From Ulva prolifera (taxonomy: Eukaryota; Chlorophyta; Ulvophyceae; Ulvales; Ulvaceae), in the NCBI GenBank assembly GCA_023078555.1, contig CM041202.1:2290022-2354021 (forward strand): a stretch of 64,000 bases of DNA, given 5' to 3'. Shown here piece by piece: positions 1-12,308 of the stretch (positions are counted from its first letter, which is position 1; every line of letters begins with the position of its first letter). The translations under genes were made by a program, and so were the position numbers. The notes under the pieces were generated by a model. It was not told where the DNA came from, did not search any database, and was given only the letters and a program-made list of their open reading frames with translations.

Positions 1-2620
1 CCAGTTGGACCACGCACATAGCTCCACCGAGAATGCTGCCTGGAAGGCTCGCCTGGCGGCTGCAGGAGACACTGTCACAAACCCTCACCAAAGTTGTGCT
101 CGCCGGTCGCAGGCGGGCGCTGAGGTGCCTGGCCGCGATGCCTTGTTCGGTGCCAGACACCAGTGGCCTCCATGCTCCGACGGGCACGGCAGTGTGCGAA
201 GTGGCACCGAAACGTGGAGGCGACACGCCCGCGCAGTGCAAGCATGCGAGCACAGCGCACCAGCGGCTCCTCCGTGGACTGCAGGATCATGCTCTTCATG
301 GCCTCGACCTCCGCCGCGGCGCGCACGTGCTGCCCCTGCGCGACCATGCGGCGGTGCGCGCGCCGCAGGAGCTGGTTGTTGCGCGACAGTTGCGCGACGG
401 CGCCGACTAGCCCCGCCACGGCGCCGCCGAATGCCGCCTCGACCTCCGCCAGCGTCGCCTCCGAGTCATCGACGATGTCGTGCAGCAGCGCCGCCATGAT
501 GCAGTCTTCCGCCCTGCACGCTGCCCGCGTGGTCGATGCATGGATGCTATGCATGTCAGCTGCACAAACCAGGGCACATCGGCGGCATAGGACACACACG
601 AGTTCAGGGGTGCACGTGTGCGTTCAGCAGGTGCCAGCTGCGCTGTGTTGCGTACTTCTTGAAGCGGAAGCCTTGCAGGGTCACAGATTGTGCAAACCCG
701 TTACGCATGCCCCACCGAGCGGAGTCATCGTGCCAGAGAATGCAAGCAGATTGCGCTTCACAGCTTCTGTGCAGGGATGCAGTGAATGTTAGACACTGCC
801 TTACGAGGGGGGGAATTGCAGGCAACGTCAGCCTTTGTGGAGCGGCAGCTAAGAGATGGGGCAGTGCGCCACTAGATTGATTAGATCTCGCTCAGTGGGC
901 GCAGGCGCAGGCCACGGCTGCGTGAGACCAATCAACACAGTGGGTGACAGCTTTCCCACAGGGTCTCCCGAAGTGTTGAGCAGTGTTCAAATGCTGGTCG
1001 ATCGAGCCAGTCTCGGAATGACAGACAGTGTCATACTGGCCAGACGCAGCACAGCATGGGCATTTAGGCGTGGCATAGCAGACCAAGTCTGCAATGTATA
1101 AAGCAGCATTTGTCAGTAGCGATCAACGAGCACGAAAATCGCTTCGAAGTGCCTGAGGGTTCATGTGTTGTGCATCAGTGCACTGGCCATACGAAAGCTT
1201 GGCTGAAGACCAGGCAGCTGGTGAGACCAAATGGGACCTCGCTGACGAGGCACACCTTCTGAGGGTGAGGTCACCTCCACTGGGGTCAAACAAGTGGAGC
1301 ATCATCTGCTCTGTTATGACTGCTGTTTCAACGCAATGACGGACATATGGGTCACCAGTCTTTCGGCATCGACCAGCATGGGCCCTGGCAGCGAAGTTTG
1401 CTGCTCGCAGACAGACTGGGTGGTCGATATATGCAGTGCCGGTTACATCTACGCCATGGAGAAGTCTTCGAGGGACCTGCATGTAGCTAGAGTCCTTCAG
1501 CAACCAATACCTCTGCACGATGGGTGACATGTGTTCAGCGGTCCTGCTGCCACTGCACTGTCTCGCATGGCGAACCTCGAAATTGCCAAGGAGTGCAGCC
1601 GATGCAGCTGAATGTGTACTTCAGTATGGCTTAAAGGGACCGTGCCGCCTGCCTGACACACTGGGCACAGGTCTGAGAATTACAACAAGTCGTCAGCACT
1701 TGTTGTAATTCCTTTGGGTTCCTTTGCGTCGAAGAAACTAGATAGAAGCGACATTTTCTCGAGAGACAGCTGAAATGAACACATGCACGTTGCACGACTT
1801 GCAGATCGCAGGCTCAAATTGCAGTCTCCAAGCATGTGTACGTGGCATGGCTCCGTACGGGATCATACATCCCACGCCACAGATCTACACGAAGAATCGA
1901 AACATGTGTCAGCAGCATTATTTGTTGCAAACTTTCTGGCGGTGCAGGAGTCGATCATGTGTACATGCCGCGGCCAGAACGAGCGAAGACAGCTGCAGGA
2001 CGCGCACCTCATCGGCTGGCCTTGCACGAAACTGCCATAAGCCAAGCATACATATACAGAACAGGGCGAAGCCTGCAGAAGCCCCTGTTAGCGCCGCTGC
2101 GATCTGTAGCGCAACGTCTTCGTTGATCTGAAGACCTGCACACAGACAGCACAATGCAAGAACATGTTTCATATCAACGGTATATCTGAGAGTGTACAGA
2201 TCTATTTGGTGCAACAGCAATCGCCGCTTCGGGTGAATAGGTCTGCTCGGAGCTTGAGGTTTCTACGGAGCTGCTCCGCATGAGCACAAGAACAACGAGC
2301 ATCTTCTCAACACAATGCTATAGCGTACACCAGTGCATACCGTAACCAGCGGGGCTGATGTCCTCAGCTGCGCAAAAACACTTCGATGACACGACAGCTT
2401 TCGAATACGCACCTGCACCGACGTGCGCACTGCGCACCGGCACCAAACCCTCACGTCGTGACCGGTGGCAATCAAAACCATTCCACTTAAATTCGACTAA
2501 TTGAAGCCGACGACGCCGCAATAGAGAAAGCTGTGCAGGTGTTATTCCGGTCCCACCGAACAAGCTGGACAAGCGTCCTGCTTCTCTGCGTTGCATCGGG
2601 GCCGAATAAAACAGCCGCAT
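1..2620 (-). CDS. RSH: RelA/SpoT homologue (RSH), 5' part, runs off the left edge
   Basis: Stringent-response enzyme that makes and/or breaks down (p)ppGpp, in plants and algae usually in the chloroplast. Four exons fit in phase: 2620-2455, 2135-2008, 1476-1275 and 505-261; the rest lies left of the window. The HD hydrolase domain begins near residue 120. It shows the RKTGDPY block (Arg136), RHCVETA (His146) and LLHDIVDD (His174/Asp175), matching the metal-binding positions of the family. HDxxDD rather than HDxxED occurs in plant RSH2/3-type proteins, and HCVETA also points there. The N-terminus is Arg/Ser-rich like a transit peptide. Exon 2 adds a hydrophobic stretch at about residues 68-90 that could span a membrane, which I do not know from RSH proteins. 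The synthetase, TGS and ACT regions are not visible. The family call is firm; exons 1-2 are less certain. Confidence 0.8.
1677..1711. repeat. Perfect 14-bp inverted repeat, 7-base loop
   Basis: GAATTACAACAAGT, then CGTCAGC, then ACTTGTTGTAATTC, with no mismatch. It lies in the RSH intron between 2008 and 1476. It could form a hairpin in the transcript or be the remnant of a small insertion. No flanking duplication is obvious. Confidence 0.7.
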
Positions 2621-5600
2621 TCCTCAAATTGTATCACATTTCTGTCGTAAATCGGATCTCTGCCGGATGTAGATCGGCACGACGCAACTTACGATAACAC
2701 AGTACTGGGGTTGTAAATTTATATGTGTACACAATTATGCATGATATGCTTAGCAGGGTCTTTGCGGCACTAAATCAATCAGAATTCCTTTCAAGCGCAG
2801 GTGATCGTGCACGGGCGAGTTGTCGCAAACAGCAGAAATGCGAAAGCGACCCGATAGAACTGGGTCTCGTAAAATCGCGAAGTCTCGGAGCATATCACGA
2901 ACTGCACGGGCCACAGGGGATCTGCGCACGTTTGACGTTCACATAATTAAGATAGCACTGGCCGCACACGCTCGATGCACGGATTGGAGAGATAGCTCTA
3001 TGGACAAACATGAAGTCACGAGCAACGACGTCAAGTCACGGGGGCACGCAGCACAAGCATTCGTCTAAACCGCACCGCATTGTACGAGCGAACGGCGTGC
3101 CATCGCGCAAGGGCGTCTCTGCATGTCCTAGAGAAGGTCTACCTAGGTGCCGTTGTAGCCTATTCAGAAGCTGTTGGTAGTAAAGCCGGCAATTTTTTGG
3201 GTAGCCAGCGTCTAATTTGAATTGGTGAATTCATGTCAGTGCAAAGCATCTAGCAGTCGTGGTGAAGGTATGCGACATCAGCTCCAAGCAAGACGCTGCA
3301 CGGCCTGTGCGCCGCTGAACATAACGGTGTATACAATGGACAATTTCAGCTCGACAGTGTGCTCTGCATGCGACATTGCAGGACCAGCGTCCAGCATCTT
3401 GAGCATCTGTGTACGCGCAAGCTGGGCAGACACGCAAGGATTCGATGAAAAAACACGAGTCACCTGTACGGTAGGTCTCGCATAGGCTTGCGCATGGGCA
3501 GAGGGGTCTTTACCTGCATGCTGTTGCTTAACACGTATGCTGTGCAGTCGAGGCCTGTCACCAAACGGGCACTCATGTGCATCCACGCAAGACCTGTACA
3601 GCCACATCAAATGTGCAAGATAGATACAGCAACTCCACCATTCAACAAGGCGACTTCACATGTCATGTATGTCGCCGCAAGCACCGCTTGTCAGATAAAC
3701 AGGCGCCATGCGTTCAATCTGTTCAGCGTTCACATGAGCGGTTCATTGTCAGGGATGATCCACTGTAAGACCAGGAGGTGGGTGGTGCATCATTTCAGTG
3801 CCCCCACTGTTCTGGCACTGGCGCCAGCGCATCACTAATCTTGCGGTCGTCATGAATGATATGCCCTAGAATGCGTTTGCAGTCCAGGCTGAGGTAATGA
3901 CCCCTGCCCCGATTACCGCATATGCGTGTGTAATTGTCCATCTATGACCTTGTCTGAAGACCACAGCAGCGTGGCTGCGCCTCTGGATGAGACCTGTGCA
4001 TGAATGACTGCACTAATGCGGCCACTGACTGTTTGGGCTGTGTATCCCCCATTTGTTCGGAGTTTCTGCAGCGTGAAAATAGACGCATGACAGCAAGTGC
4101 GAAACGCGCATTCCAGATAGCATGGCCAGTTCACCTCCATTGCATAGGCAGACCCTTGACATGATCAGGTTATCGTCCCAACTCTTTATGGAACGTTTCT
4201 GCACTATATCACTGGCCCAGCGCTGTAGCCGCTGATCTCAGAGAATGGCCACCTGATGGAACTGTGTGACCATGATGACAAGTGGTCAAGGGAACAGCTG
4301 CACAGGGAATATAACTACATGTAAACATCTGCAAAGGAACATTGCAATCTCTTCCATTCCTTACCTTCAAAGATATGCTGCTCAAAAGTTCAGGCTCTGT
4401 AAGACAGTTTTGTGCAACGTAGATAGTCTCGTACAAACATGCAACCTGCAGAAGCTCCGGACAAACAAACAGTAGCCGTGGTCCTCAGTGAATCATAGAT
4501 TTATTCGATCGCATACGTGGTGGCTTATTTTTACCAATGCCTTGTGTTGAAAAAGGTGTGCTCGGGTTGTGCTGAGGCCCGTGCAAATTCTTTGGATTGC
4601 AACAGGGAAGCCTTCACAACGGAAATCGCAACAGTCATGCTTCAGTCATGATTACATTCCTGCACTTGAATGACCTGATCATTTCTGTGCATATGAAGCC
4701 TGAGCGCGCTCTCTTTGACATGCAACTGTTTTTCTATGATGGCTACAGGTGCGCGTCAGATACTGCACGAACAGGATGCGTCCTTTCAAGATCTTGCGTT
4801 GGCGATCATCTTCGTGTTGATGCCCATCTTCATTCGGCTGGTGATCCCTGGAATGTGACACATCAAGGAACCTGCTGTCGTAAGTGATTTTTTGCTGCTG
4901 GTTGGCAACCTTCATGTGACGAGCCTGATCGTGCGCACATTCAACCGATTGCAAAAAAAATTAAGTATTGAGCACCGTCTCTTCGTTGACAGTCATGGCA
5001 TCTGGTTTCGGGCTTCATGGGTTTGAAGGACGGTGCGGATCTTTACAGCGGAGTCGACCAACCGTTGCAACATAACGAAAGCCAAAGTTCACGAGAATGT
5101 ATAATTGCAGGTGCTATCAGTTTTGGCGGGATGTGCAATCCGTGTGTCCTTCCTTGAGCCTGCTGTGGTCTTGCTGCTCTGATCACCTGGGTTGCATGAG
5201 AACAAACAGCACACATCCAGCCACGCCAAAGCATCGCAAACTGATAAACACCTGACTTCTCCCATATCGCAGTGCCTTCACGAGACAGACGGTAATTACA
5301 AGCAATGTGGAGATAACATTGAGGATTACATGGAGTGCCTTCACCATAAGAAGGAGGTGTGGTGCTGCAAAATCCTCCCACCACAATGTGTTACGTGTGC
5401 CTCAAACCGCTATGGGTCAGTGCTTTGTGCCGACTCATGTTGGCAAACGCCCATCAGGCGCTTGTACATTGCTTGTGTGCTACAAGGACACAGGCAGGGC
5501 AGGGCATGGACTTCTGCCAATGTAGGTGGCATAGCACCTGTGTGGATCGGGGATCATGTGAAGCAGCCGATGCTTTTGCTCTTGTGGCGGAAGTTCAAAG

Positions 5601-6256
5601 TCTAGTTTAGTGCGTACATACACACGCGCATGTGCGGGTAGGAATGCACGACCGGCATGCCCACGATGACAACTTGATTCTGACAAGCACAAAGTGAGCG
5701 AGTACATGGCAACCTCCGCTGTATCACCTTGAAGAGTTGTCCTGCAGATCAGAAGGAAGAATGCGGTCCTCCTCCACGCATACGAAAAGCAACAAACAGG
5801 AACACATGGCCATGGCGATGGGTCATGACCCAGGGCTTGGAGGAGTGCTCATCAGTACAAGTTCTTGATAGAAACTCTAGAAATTGCACTATGGAGTCAG
5901 GTCCCTTCACAGTGCAAGGTAGGAGGGATGTAGCTGAGTTTAATATGCATTGTGAAATCTTGTTTCCCATGTTATCCCACATGCACATTGTTCCCCATGT
6001 TATACACATGCACAAAGTCAATGTTGGGCATGTTTGCTTTGTCAGTGTGAGTACAGCTGCATATGTGCCGGTGGGTTCCAAGGTGCTACAGCAGCCGCAA
6101 CGCCCTTGAGGTGTGAGCCAGTGTCTTTCCGCACATGGAAAATTGGAGAATTTGTGCGTGGGCCAGAGGTCATCGCTACAAACTGGCTAAATGCATTGCA
6201 TTCAATTGACATGTGTTGCAAACAACACGAACATGTATGAGTACGCCAGACTCGAG
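2621..6256. other. 3.6 kb without a supportable gene
   Basis: Moderate GC and only short, mutually overlapping frames without conserved motifs. It contains one degenerate copy of the dispersed GTTACAAGGACA repeat near 5481-5510. It would hold the RSH promoter (upstream of 2620) and the NDUFS6 3' region. Confidence 0.5.
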
Positions 6257-6847
6257 CTAGTGCATTCCTCCACCTCTCCAATCATCCGAATAGTATTTAT
6301 TGCCTGTGTACTTGCAGACTGCTGGCTTGTCTGCTGTGGTCCCTCTCAAATCGATGTACTCGATCGGGCAACCAAGTCCTTCATGATCGTCCCCGTCTCC
6401 ACCGGTGGATGCGACACGTAGTCCTGAAACCTTTTTTGGGGGCTCTTCACGCAGCATTTCCATCGGCGATCGCTGATCTCCCTGCTTGCGCACATCAGGT
6501 GTCAGCGCAACAAATATTGTGGCCAGCTTCATGATAATTGTATCACATGTCTCGCATTGCACACACGTCATGCTACAGCGCTCCTGCACAATTGCCGAAC
6601 AAATTCGAGGTGCGGAATGACGTGCCTGCAACCACTTGGACGTATGATCCTTGATGCCGTCGTGCACACCAAGCCCGCTAGTAGATCTAAGATCGCCCTC
6701 GAAGGCTTGCCTGCCTTCAGTGATGGTCGGTGTACTGGCTTCGCCTACTTTTTGCAAAGATCCAGCAGCGCGCGCCTGGAACGGTTGACCGCAGACCTCC
6801 ACGGCTGCCATAGCAGATCGCAAGAGCGCAAATCTTGACATGCTCAT
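6257..6847 (-). CDS. NDUFS6: NADH dehydrogenase (complex I) subunit NDUFS6, mitochondrial
   Basis: Small peripheral subunit of the complex I matrix arm, which normally binds one zinc ion. Exon 1 is 6847-6626 and exon 2 about 6484-6257, giving about 149 residues. The N-terminus (MSMSRFALLR...) is basic and hydroxylated like a mitochondrial presequence. The family blocks are HTSKWLQ (plants: HTAKWMQ), SPMEML with PPKKV (plants: SPMELI with PPIKV), CPIEYIDL and PAVCKY. The intron is in frame, so one open frame runs through; removing it restores the plant spacing between KWLQ and SPMEM exactly. Its best donor is GC (CAG|GCACGT); a GT donor at 6621 is the alternative. Three of the four usual zinc ligands are replaced: Ser100 for Cys, Cys113 for His, Thr134 for Cys; only Cys131 remains. 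Confidence 0.87.
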   Translation of the reverse strand: MSMSRFALLRSAMAAVEVCGQPFQARAAGSLQKVGEASTPTITEGRQAFEGDLRSTSGLGVHDGIKDHTSKWLQARHSAPRICSAIVQERCSMTCVQCETCDTIIMKLATIFVALTPDVRKQGDQRSPMEMLREEPPKKVSGLRVASTGGDGDDHEGLGCPIEYIDLRGTTADKPAVCKYTGNKYYSDDWRGGGMH

Positions 6848-8096
6848 GCTTTCAAATTGAAAAGCGTGCCATATGTGGCTGAACGTAGCCGATCTTTGTG
6901 CTACTGGAGTCCCTGCAGCTCAGCTATCATCAGCACTGCGCGCGATGTCTGAAACGCGCTGAAAGACGAACACATGACTTTGCTCCCGCTGAGAAGTATC
7001 GTTGGGGTCCTGACATTCACGTTGGTTGCAGAACAGCAAAATGAAGATGCAGATGCTGTTCCCCCTCAAAGCCACTCGTACATGGCCCCTGCAGCACTGC
7101 TTCATTGGCATCACGTATAAACGCATTGCCGATTCGCCTTGGCTTTCAGAACGATCAGCAGGATCCGGAACACACGTGTGTCCATGACATTGCTTGTTGT
7201 ATTGTATGCATTGCAAATTTGTACACGGTATGCTTTGACTCACCGAGAGAATGCTGTAACGCTTAGCAGGCTTTGGCGAGTCTCGGCCACGACACTTGCC
7301 GGACAGCAGACTGCAAACTCCGCCAGAGAACTCCATATGGAACTCACGGTACACTACATTTGAGTACGGTGCTGCCCGCCTCGCCGCCTGTGTCCCTGTA
7401 ACACTGCAGCTTGGTCTTGAGCGTGGGAGCTATGTGTGTGTCCTTGCCCCCCCTCCTGCGCTGTCCAGAGGCGGAATCATGCTGACGCCGTTCACGGGAC
7501 GACTGCTTGCCGAGGACACATCCAGACACTAATTCAAGAAGGATGTTTTGCAACACGTCCTTGAGGTCTTCTACCCCGCCCCCACAGCCGCCAAACACAT
7601 TGCCTAGGCCTGCCCGGCTCGGACAGACATGCACCGCATTCAGTGCGCATCCCGCACCACTTTACAGCATAACAAATCTGCACAAAACCCCTCACAGAAT
7701 GCCCGTGGGCCAGACCTGGGCACAGCCGATTGAACCACATGTGCACATGAACGCACGCACGGGTCTGCACACCCGGAAATCGGCCCTCAGCATTATTACT
7801 TGATGATTATTACCAAAAAAAAACTGGTTGGGCTCGGAACCAACGCAACGTAAGGATGTCACAACAAATCTCATATATCTCGATCTCTCCCATTTCCGAC
7901 CGCATGAAGCATCGCCGAAGCAAACAGCCAGCTCCTCCACCGCAGCCTGGAGCCTGGTCCACTTCACCACCGCAGCTTCAGGCAGGCAGGTACAGCACTC
8001 TGCGCCGTGGCCGTACAATCATAACACCACAACCCCAAACAGTCCCAAACCCTGAGACCTCCTGCGGCCACGCAGGCCCGCATCAGCTTGTTAGAA
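6848..8096. other. Gap between NDUFS6 and the F-box gene
   Basis: No conserved coding segment. Holds a copy of the dispersed repeat at 7371-7410. TTACA at 7662-7666 reads TGTAA on the minus strand, about 430 bp past the F-box stop, and could be its polyadenylation signal. Confidence 0.4.
7371..7410 (+). repeat. Copy of the dispersed TGTAAC-carrying repeat
   Basis: Begins GCTGCCCGCCTCGCC and ends TGTCCCTGTAACAC. It aligns over about 34 bases with 23131-23164, differing at about six positions. TGTAA is the usual polyadenylation signal of chlorophyte algae, but no plus-strand gene ends here. Confidence 0.5.
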
Positions 8097-11000
8097 TCAG
8101 GCCGGTGTGGCCGGGAGCCACCCGGGCGCGTCCTCATCAGCAATGTACACCGGCCGGAACTCCACGAGGTGCGGGAACCGGCCGAGATTGACGAGATCTG
8201 CGAGCATCAGCTCCCCCTGGTCCTCCACCAGCAGCAACAAGGCCGGCACCCACTCCGGGATCCACGTCCCCGGCCACTTGTTGATCTGGCACCAGCCCTG
8301 GCAGCTCCCCAGCACCTGCTTCTCCTCGTGCTGCCACACGTCCATGTGGAGATTTTCGCCACGGGCCTCCCGGATGTAGCCTGCATGCGTGAATTGCATG
8401 CATTGTGTCACCGGCGGCGGCTGGCGGCGCGAACGGAGGCCGCCGATGGAAGTGGCTGCATGCAGCTGCATCGTATGCACACACAGAGGAGGTGGCCCGG
8501 AGGAGGGGCTTCCGGCGGCAGGCAGGCACGCAGCTAGGGCAGTGCTGTGGCGGTGACGCGTTGGCACACATGCTCACAGGGTCGCCGGGCCTGGCCCGCC
8601 GTAGGCCGCGACCATGCGTGCCCACCGGCTCCCCCGATGGACACCGCATCGATCTAAAGCAACACGTCCAACCCGCTGCTCCCTCCCTCCGTGTGTGTAC
8701 ACGACAAGTACATCAATACCGTACTACATAAGTCCATCAACAAAGAAGGCAGCGTTGCATGGGGTCTAGGTCCAATAAATCTAATGTTTGTTGGGCCAGT
8801 CACCCCAAAAACTGCTGAATATATATACCTAGCTGGGTACCTAGAAAACCCAGCGTTATGCGGTACATGTCGATCGACATAATTTAGTACGGTACTACGT
8901 ATCAACACACAAAGTCAGAGAGGTGGGCAGCTCTGCAGGCGCCGGGTCTCTCTCGTGGAGGCATAGGTGGCAGGCGTGCGGGGGCACAGGCGGCGGTGGG
9001 AAGTCGTGGCGGGGCAAGCGGGAGCGCACAGATCGGCAGCGTGAACTCCTGCCAGTCGAGGGGCCCCCACGTCCAGTTTGCGAGGTCCGCGATTAGGGTG
9101 CACTGCCCCGCCGGGACGTTACGGTCGCCGCGGACCTTCATCACGTGGATCTGCACGGCAGGCACTGGTCTTCACGGGGCCCTCCTCAAGGAGCGTTTTG
9201 GGCGCCGGGGTCAGGGGCAAGGCCGTAGGGGTGTGCAGACATGCTGACTGGACACCAGCTGCTTCAACTGCAGGCGGGACATCGCACCTGGGACCACACA
9301 CGGCATGCGTACATATATATATGTAGTTACAAAGGACAGAGTATGTATGCATGATTACATAAGCCGTATCCATTTGGACATTGACAACTCCATGTGGTCC
9401 CAGTGTGCAGAGTAACGCAGGAAAGTCTGGATTCGCTTAGCCATTTCTGCACTGTACATCTGGGACCACACGGCATATACGGTCCCACTTTTCCGGGGTT
9501 GTCAGTGTCCGGTCCGGATATGGCGAAGCAATTCCAGATTTCCCTGCTTTACTCTGCACACGAACGCAGCTTGCAGCGTGGCAGTCCTAGCAAGTGTGCT
9601 ACATGGGCCGGTTCTATGGCGTGGGGCACGGGCGTGTTTCGCTCACAGAGATGTGCGACTGCCCTGCACACAGACCACGGCAGATGCCGGTACGGAGTGC
9701 GAGCGGAGGCGTGGCTGGAGGGGCGCAGGCGTGGCCACCTCGGGGGTCAGGCGCTGACTGAAACTCTAGTAAACTGTGCAGCAGCGGCAGGCGAGGCTGC
9801 GGTGGTCGTGGTTGCCATGCAGACCATGCGAGGACTGCTGTGCACACACCGCCCCCAGCAGCAGCATACAGATCTGCCGGCACAGGCAGAGGTTGCACCC
9901 TAGCTTGGCATGAGCACAGCACAGGGAAAATCATGCATACATACATACATGAGGACGTAAGTAAATTTGCGTGTGTATTCCTGGCAACGGCTCGCTGCCC
10001 GGCCTCTGTCCTTTGTAACTACACACATGAGAACAGCGCCTTTGTAACTACATACATACATGAGAACAGCGCAGGGAAACAAACAACATCTTTCTCGAAC
10101 AATAGTGCTAGGACCAAGCCTCGCCGAAGCATGTTTCGGCCTCAGCACCGCGCCGGGCGGGCCCTGATCACACAGGGAGGCCCCGCCGTGGCCAGTGCGT
10201 AATGCTCAGACGGGGCCACAGGCCGCAGAGGGCGGGGCGGGCGCACCTGGTCGGTAGATGGGGCCAGCGGCCAGGGGTGTGGCGCAGCGTGCTGGTAGCT
10301 GCCGTGAAGGTGCCGCGGCAGCGACGCGGTGCCGCAGTGGGCGCGTGCGACGCTGACTTCGACAATTTCGTGGCCATGCCCTGGGTAGATGCCCCGCCTG
10401 CACGCGGCAGCATGCAGACTCAGTGATTCTGAGTAACCGTTGAGCTCGCGATTGCGGTAATGGTGGGATATTGTGGGGGACACACGTACGCTTTCTATTA
10501 GAAAGTTTCTAAAGCCCTGGCCTTGGACACCCAAGTGGAGTAGAGTAGGAGGTTGAAGGACATGGCATCGCGTATCGACTGGATCCCAGGCTGCAATGGG
10601 AGGGTCACAGCACAGACTTGCATACACTAGTTAGTGTTCGAATGTACTGCCTTGCGACAACATCAGGATGTATTGCACTGGCCCGGAGCCGTTCGAAGGC
10701 ATCGCAGCAAACAGAGGATTGCCCCAGATGTTGATCACCCACTGCTGCGGCAATCTGATGCTTACACGTCCAGTGTTCAACGGAGATGCAATGTGACCAA
10801 GTGGTCTGGCGAGCCGATGCGTCGAGACGCCACTGCCAATGTAGCATTGGCTAAACAGTAGAAATCTAGCCAGAAAATACAGCCAGTCCACAGACGGCCC
10901 CTCTGCATCATTGGCAAGGACGTGGTTGGATCGTATCCTTGCTATGTTGCAGCTGTCACCAAACATTTGGAGCTCGCGAGTATCAATGACGCAACAGAGT

Positions 11001-12269
11001 TGAACCCGATTATTTAACAGTGCGGCTGCGAGCAACCAGCTGGTGCATTTCAGTGGTTATAGAGTCGGCACGGTTGGTTGATCAAGGCAAACACAGAAGA
11101 CAGGAGGCCTTTATCTGGAGATACAGCCTGAGTCTCCAGCATACATAAACAGGGACTTTCGCACCATACTCCACACAGCTCGTCAAACACGCCCAACACC
11201 CCGGCTTGCGGCCCCGCCCGCAGTGCCGCCTGCAGCCGCGGCCGCCACACCCCGCGCAGCATGCGCTCCGGCGGCACCTGCAGCCGCTGCAGCGTCACCT
11301 CCGCCACCCTGTGCGGCGGAAGATGGACGGGCCCCCGCGCCGCAGCACCGCCCGAATCCCCAGCCCCACCCAGGGGCGGCGCGGACACCATGCCCCCGCC
11401 CCCCGGCATCTGCGACGCGTGCGCGGGCGGCGCCGGGGGTGCCACATCGGCCGGAAGAACAAACTCAGGGCTGTTTGGGCAGCTGCTGCACGGGCGAGGT
11501 AGCGCAGGGGGTTTTGCGCGGTGCATGAAGGCCAGCGCACGCGGCGGGGCTGCGCACGCGCCGTCGCAGGTTTGTGACGAGGGCGTGATGGTTGTCCACA
11601 GGCCAACGAAGAAGTCGCGGGCGAGGTCGATGGCCCGGAAGCGGTGCGTGCTGAGGACGTGGTCCCGCAGGTGGCGGTACATGGGCTGGCTTTGGTCCTG
11701 CAAGGCCGAGGTGATATCGAATCGGCAGCGCGGAAAGAACGTCGTCGCAGAGGCAGGGGCGTTTCGTTAACGGCTGAGGTGCAGAGACAAGCACAGAGGC
11801 TGAGACGACATTGTAGAGGCGCGGCCGCACACATGCATGAGGAAAGCGGTGAACTGTGGTCAGATCCCACAACGTCTGGATGCTCAGTGGCTGCAGGGGT
11901 GCGACATGGAGTCACAGGCCACGCAGGCCATGGCATGATGGACGTTGTGATGCGGCTCTCGGGGCTGGTTCCGACAGCTGTACCCTTACAAATTCCCATG
12001 CCCATCGCAGCATGCATGGCCTCAAGATACGGTGGTGATGGTATAGCAAGGCCACAGGGTGCAGACTCAGTACCGCCGTCTTGCACCCTGTGCGTGCACA
12101 TGCACAGGGCCGCCAAGACCGCCCCGCATGAGAGAGCACTACGGCATCAGTGGGGGGGCGCCTTGAAGCGTTTTTTTGGGCTACCGTCCAGACATTGGAC
12201 CTGGACATTTGGACTTGTTCTATGTGACCGGCTCGATGACCCAACGCTGATGTGCAAAGGCGAACTCGC

Positions 12270-12308
<39 letters not shown>

